Assembly (NCBI GenBank): GCA_964450705.1
Contig: CAYVDB010000024.1
Coordinates: 1 to 7,184, forward strand
Direction of reading: 5' to 3'
Source: CAYVDB01 sp964450705
Lineage (GTDB): Bacteria > Patescibacteriota > Minisyncoccia > Phycocordibacterales > Zambryskibacteraceae
DNA length: 7,184 nucleotides
The notes beneath the pieces are model-generated. The model was not told the origin of the DNA, made no database searches, and saw only the letters and a list, made by a program, of their open reading frames with translations. The translations under genes and the position numbers were made by a program. This document shows, piece after piece, positions 5,324-7,184 of the stretch; position 1 is the first letter of the stretch, and every line of letters starts with the position of its first letter.

Positions 5324-6402
5324 CCCAAAGATATGTATTTGACCTTGCCACAAGCCTTGCAAAAGAAAACTTTGACGTGCTCGTTGCCACAGGAGAAGGG
5401 ACCACTTTAAATGAGAAACTCGAGCGCTGTCATATACGGACAACATCAATACCTTTTCTAAAGAGAAATATCAACCCTCTACAAGAAATTATCGCCCTTT
5501 TTTCACTCTTAAAACTTTTTAGAGAAGAACGACCCGACATAATTCATCTCAATAGTTCTAAAGCCGGAGCTCTCGGTGGTCTTGCTGGGCGTCTAGCTAA
5601 AGTTCCTAAAATTATATTTACCGGACACGGATGGGCATTCAACGAAGAAAGATCTTTCGTGTCTAGAATTTTGATTGGCATTACTCATTGGATTACTATT
5701 CTCTTATCCCATAAAACCATCGCAGTATCCAAAAGAGTATTTGACCAAATTTCCATCTTTCCTTTTATAGGAAAGAAAATTACCATAGTTCACAACGGCA
5801 TAGGTCCTCAAAATTACCTGCCCAAAGAAGAGGCTAGACAAGAGCTTTACAAAGAAAAAACCGAATCTTTATGGATTGGCACCATATCAGAGCTTCATAA
5901 AAATAAAGGTCTAGATTTTATAATCCAAGCTTTTGCCAAGATAGCGTCTACCAATAAGAACATAGAGTTATTTATTATTGGAGATGGTGAAGAGCAAAAA
6001 AAACTCCGAGCTTTATCTCAAAAGCTTGGTATCCAAAATATAGTTAACTTTCTTGGTTTTAAAAAAGAAGCTTCGCGCTACTTGCAAGCTTTTGATATCT
6101 TTACTCTTACCTCACGAACCGAAGCATTTCCCTATGCCCTTCTCGAAGCAGGATCTGCAGGGGTTCCAATAATTGCAAGTAGAGTAGGAGGAATCCCTGA
6201 ACTCATTTCGAACAAAGAAAACGGAATACTTGTTGAACCGGGAAATATTTTTGATATTGAATATGCGCTCCGTGATCTAATACAAAATCCAGAAAAAAGA
6301 AATACCTTCAGTCTCCTCTTAAAAAAGAAGGTTGAAGAATTTTTTTCACTCAAGGTAATGCTTAGCAATACCTTAGAAATTTATAACTCAGAAAATAGAT
6401 AA
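5275..6402 (+). CDS. GT4-family (GT-B) glycosyltransferase
   Basis: This 375-aa cytoplasmic or membrane-associated enzyme transfers a sugar from a nucleotide sugar to a glycan or lipid acceptor. The N-terminal Rossmann half carries GNFGGAQRYVFDLA (12-25) and HLNSSKAG (91-98) with FTGHGWAF (115-122). The C-terminal donor-binding half begins near VHNGIG (172-177) and holds IGTISELHKNKG (201-212) and the EX7E pair Glu283/Glu291 in EAFPYALLE, then GVPIIASRVGGIPELI (296-311). Length is normal. The open frame extends upstream to 5158, but that part reads through the GC-rich element; ATG 5275 is chosen because homology with the remnant copy begins there. ATG 5254 would add seven residues. No Shine-Dalgarno sequence is seen. 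It is probably co-transcribed with the EamA gene. Sugar and acceptor are unknown. Stop is TAA. Confidence 0.92.
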   Translation: MRKKIIYIITKGNFGGAQRYVFDLATSLAKENFDVLVATGEGTTLNEKLERCHIRTTSIPFLKRNINPLQEIIALFSLLKLFREERPDIIHLNSSKAGALGGLAGRLAKVPKIIFTGHGWAFNEERSFVSRILIGITHWITILLSHKTIAVSKRVFDQISIFPFIGKKITIVHNGIGPQNYLPKEEARQELYKEKTESLWIGTISELHKNKGLDFIIQAFAKIASTNKNIELFIIGDGEEQKKLRALSQKLGIQNIVNFLGFKKEASRYLQAFDIFTLTSRTEAFPYALLEAGSAGVPIIASRVGGIPELISNKENGILVEPGNIFDIEYALRDLIQNPEKRNTFSLLLKKKVEEFFSLKVMLSNTLEIYNSENR

Positions 6403-6409
6403 ATTTTAA

Positions 6410-6438
6410 GGCCCACACTCCGGAGTGTGGGCCTTTTT
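6410..6438 (+). terminator. Intrinsic terminator after the glycosyltransferase
   Basis: A perfect 10-bp GC-rich stem (6410-6419 with 6424-6433), CCGG loop and five T (6434-6438) begin 7 nt after the stop codon. On the minus strand the same stem is followed by TTAAAATTT, a weaker T-tract, so it may also stop the opposing transcript from the promoter at 6665-6692. Confidence 0.93.
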
Positions 6439-6658
6439 GGCTTTTGCGTTTTTTTGGTTTTGTATTTTGTGTAGATTTTTATTTTTTCTACTTCTTCTTT
6501 TTTGTCCCCATTTGGACGGCACTGAGATCTCGGGGGTATAATCTCATGCCTTTCGAAATCCTGGAATAATCACAGGTCGATCGAAAATTGCGACGTGGTC
6601 CCAGCAACAAAGCCTCTCACCACATCATCAACATCCAAAAACGCCGTAACGATCTTCT
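6434..6658 (-). ncRNA. Possible small transcript of unknown kind
   Basis: This is the main part of a 317-bp stretch (6403-6719) without a convincing gene. A full-consensus promoter (6665-6692) faces into it on the minus strand. The minus transcript can form nested helices: 6650-6654/6579-6583 around an 8-bp helix 6619-6626/6592-6599 that has a U-G pair only on this strand, and a 10-bp helix 6541-6550/6518-6528 with one bulge. The 3' part (6441-6500) is A-rich on the minus strand and unstructured. A 19-codon frame from ATG at 6547 to TAG at 6488, ending in four Lys, is present, and a longer ATG-less frame is broken by one TGA. I cannot decide between a non-coding RNA, a tiny gene or a decayed one, and I recognise no family. 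Confidence 0.35.
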
Positions 6659-6664
6659 TTGTAT

Positions 6665-6692
6665 ATTATAGCAGATCAATACATATTGTCAA
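6665..6692 (-). promoter_or_regulatory. Full-consensus promoter (TTGACA-N16-TATAAT)
   Basis: On the minus strand a perfect -35 TTGACA (6687-6692) and a perfect -10 TATAAT (6665-6670) are 16 nt apart. It begins just 27 bp after the rodA stop codon and points away from any recognised gene, toward the 3' end of the convergent glycosyltransferase. It is the best consensus match in the window, so chance seems unlikely. Confidence 0.7.
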
Positions 6693-6719
6693 TATTAGAT
6701 AAAATGGCTTAGTTGAGGC

Positions 6720-7184
<465 letters not shown>

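Noticed and set aside
5050..5328. Minus-strand frames across the GC-rich element
   Set aside because: They run antisense to the EamA end, the remnant and the glycosyltransferase start, and arise from the low stop-codon frequency of GC-rich DNA.
6537..6548. Plus-strand TATAAT followed by CTC-ATG, like another leaderless start
   Set aside because: The frame stops after seven codons and the best -35-like sequence (TTGGAC) is 19 nt away; probably chance.

Overview
The window is most likely a contig end from a Patescibacteria/CPR bacterium, probably of the Parcubacteria branch. The evidence is a partial 16S rRNA whose 5' end has CPR-like features, such as a 'CCTAG' variant in the 27F primer site and a 'GTGGATAAGGCATGCAAGTC' segment. 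Compact proteins (SecD 441 aa, SecF 304 aa), moderately AT-rich DNA, short intergenic gaps and a near-absence of Shine-Dalgarno sequences fit the same picture. All six stop codons seen are TAA or TAG. No gene is interrupted by in-frame TGA, so the sequence gives no sign of SR1/Gracilibacteria-type recoding. The last 48 bases are all G, which is almost certainly a sequencing artefact.

Layout: (1) 1-318, minus strand, 5' third of the 16S rRNA running off the left edge. Its leader is about 215 nt, with a strong promoter (TTGACT-N16-TATAAT) at 542-569. (2) 578-596, a perfect inverted repeat between two divergent promoters. (3) About 627-937, plus strand, an apparent stand-alone structured non-coding RNA with its own promoter, a 9-bp closing helix, several internal hairpins and a strong intrinsic terminator. 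I cannot assign it to a known RNA family. (4) 935-3187, minus strand, secD-secF, the Sec translocon accessory subunits. (5) 3231-4577, minus strand, a polyprenyl-phosphate sugar-phosphate transferase that starts glycan assembly on a lipid carrier. (6) 4669-6402, plus strand, divergent from (5): a half-size EamA-type membrane protein, a 5' remnant of a glycosyltransferase gene, a GC-rich palindromic element, and an intact GT4 glycosyltransferase, closed by a strong terminator at 6410-6438. (7) 6439-6719, no convincing gene, but a full-consensus promoter on the minus strand (TTGACA-N16-TATAAT) and minus-strand-favouring RNA structure suggest a second small transcript. (8) 6720-7136, minus strand, the C-terminal part of a RodA-type SEDS protein, cut by the contig end.

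The genes share a cell-envelope theme. SecDF helps move proteins across the membrane. The sugar transferase and GT4 enzyme probably act in one surface-glycan or glycolipid pathway, and RodA polymerises peptidoglycan. The most unusual parts are the unassigned RNA at 627-937, the duplicated glycosyltransferase start split by a GC-rich palindrome at 5093-5323, the second orphan promoter at 6665-6692, and start regions predicted to give leaderless mRNAs for secD and the EamA gene.
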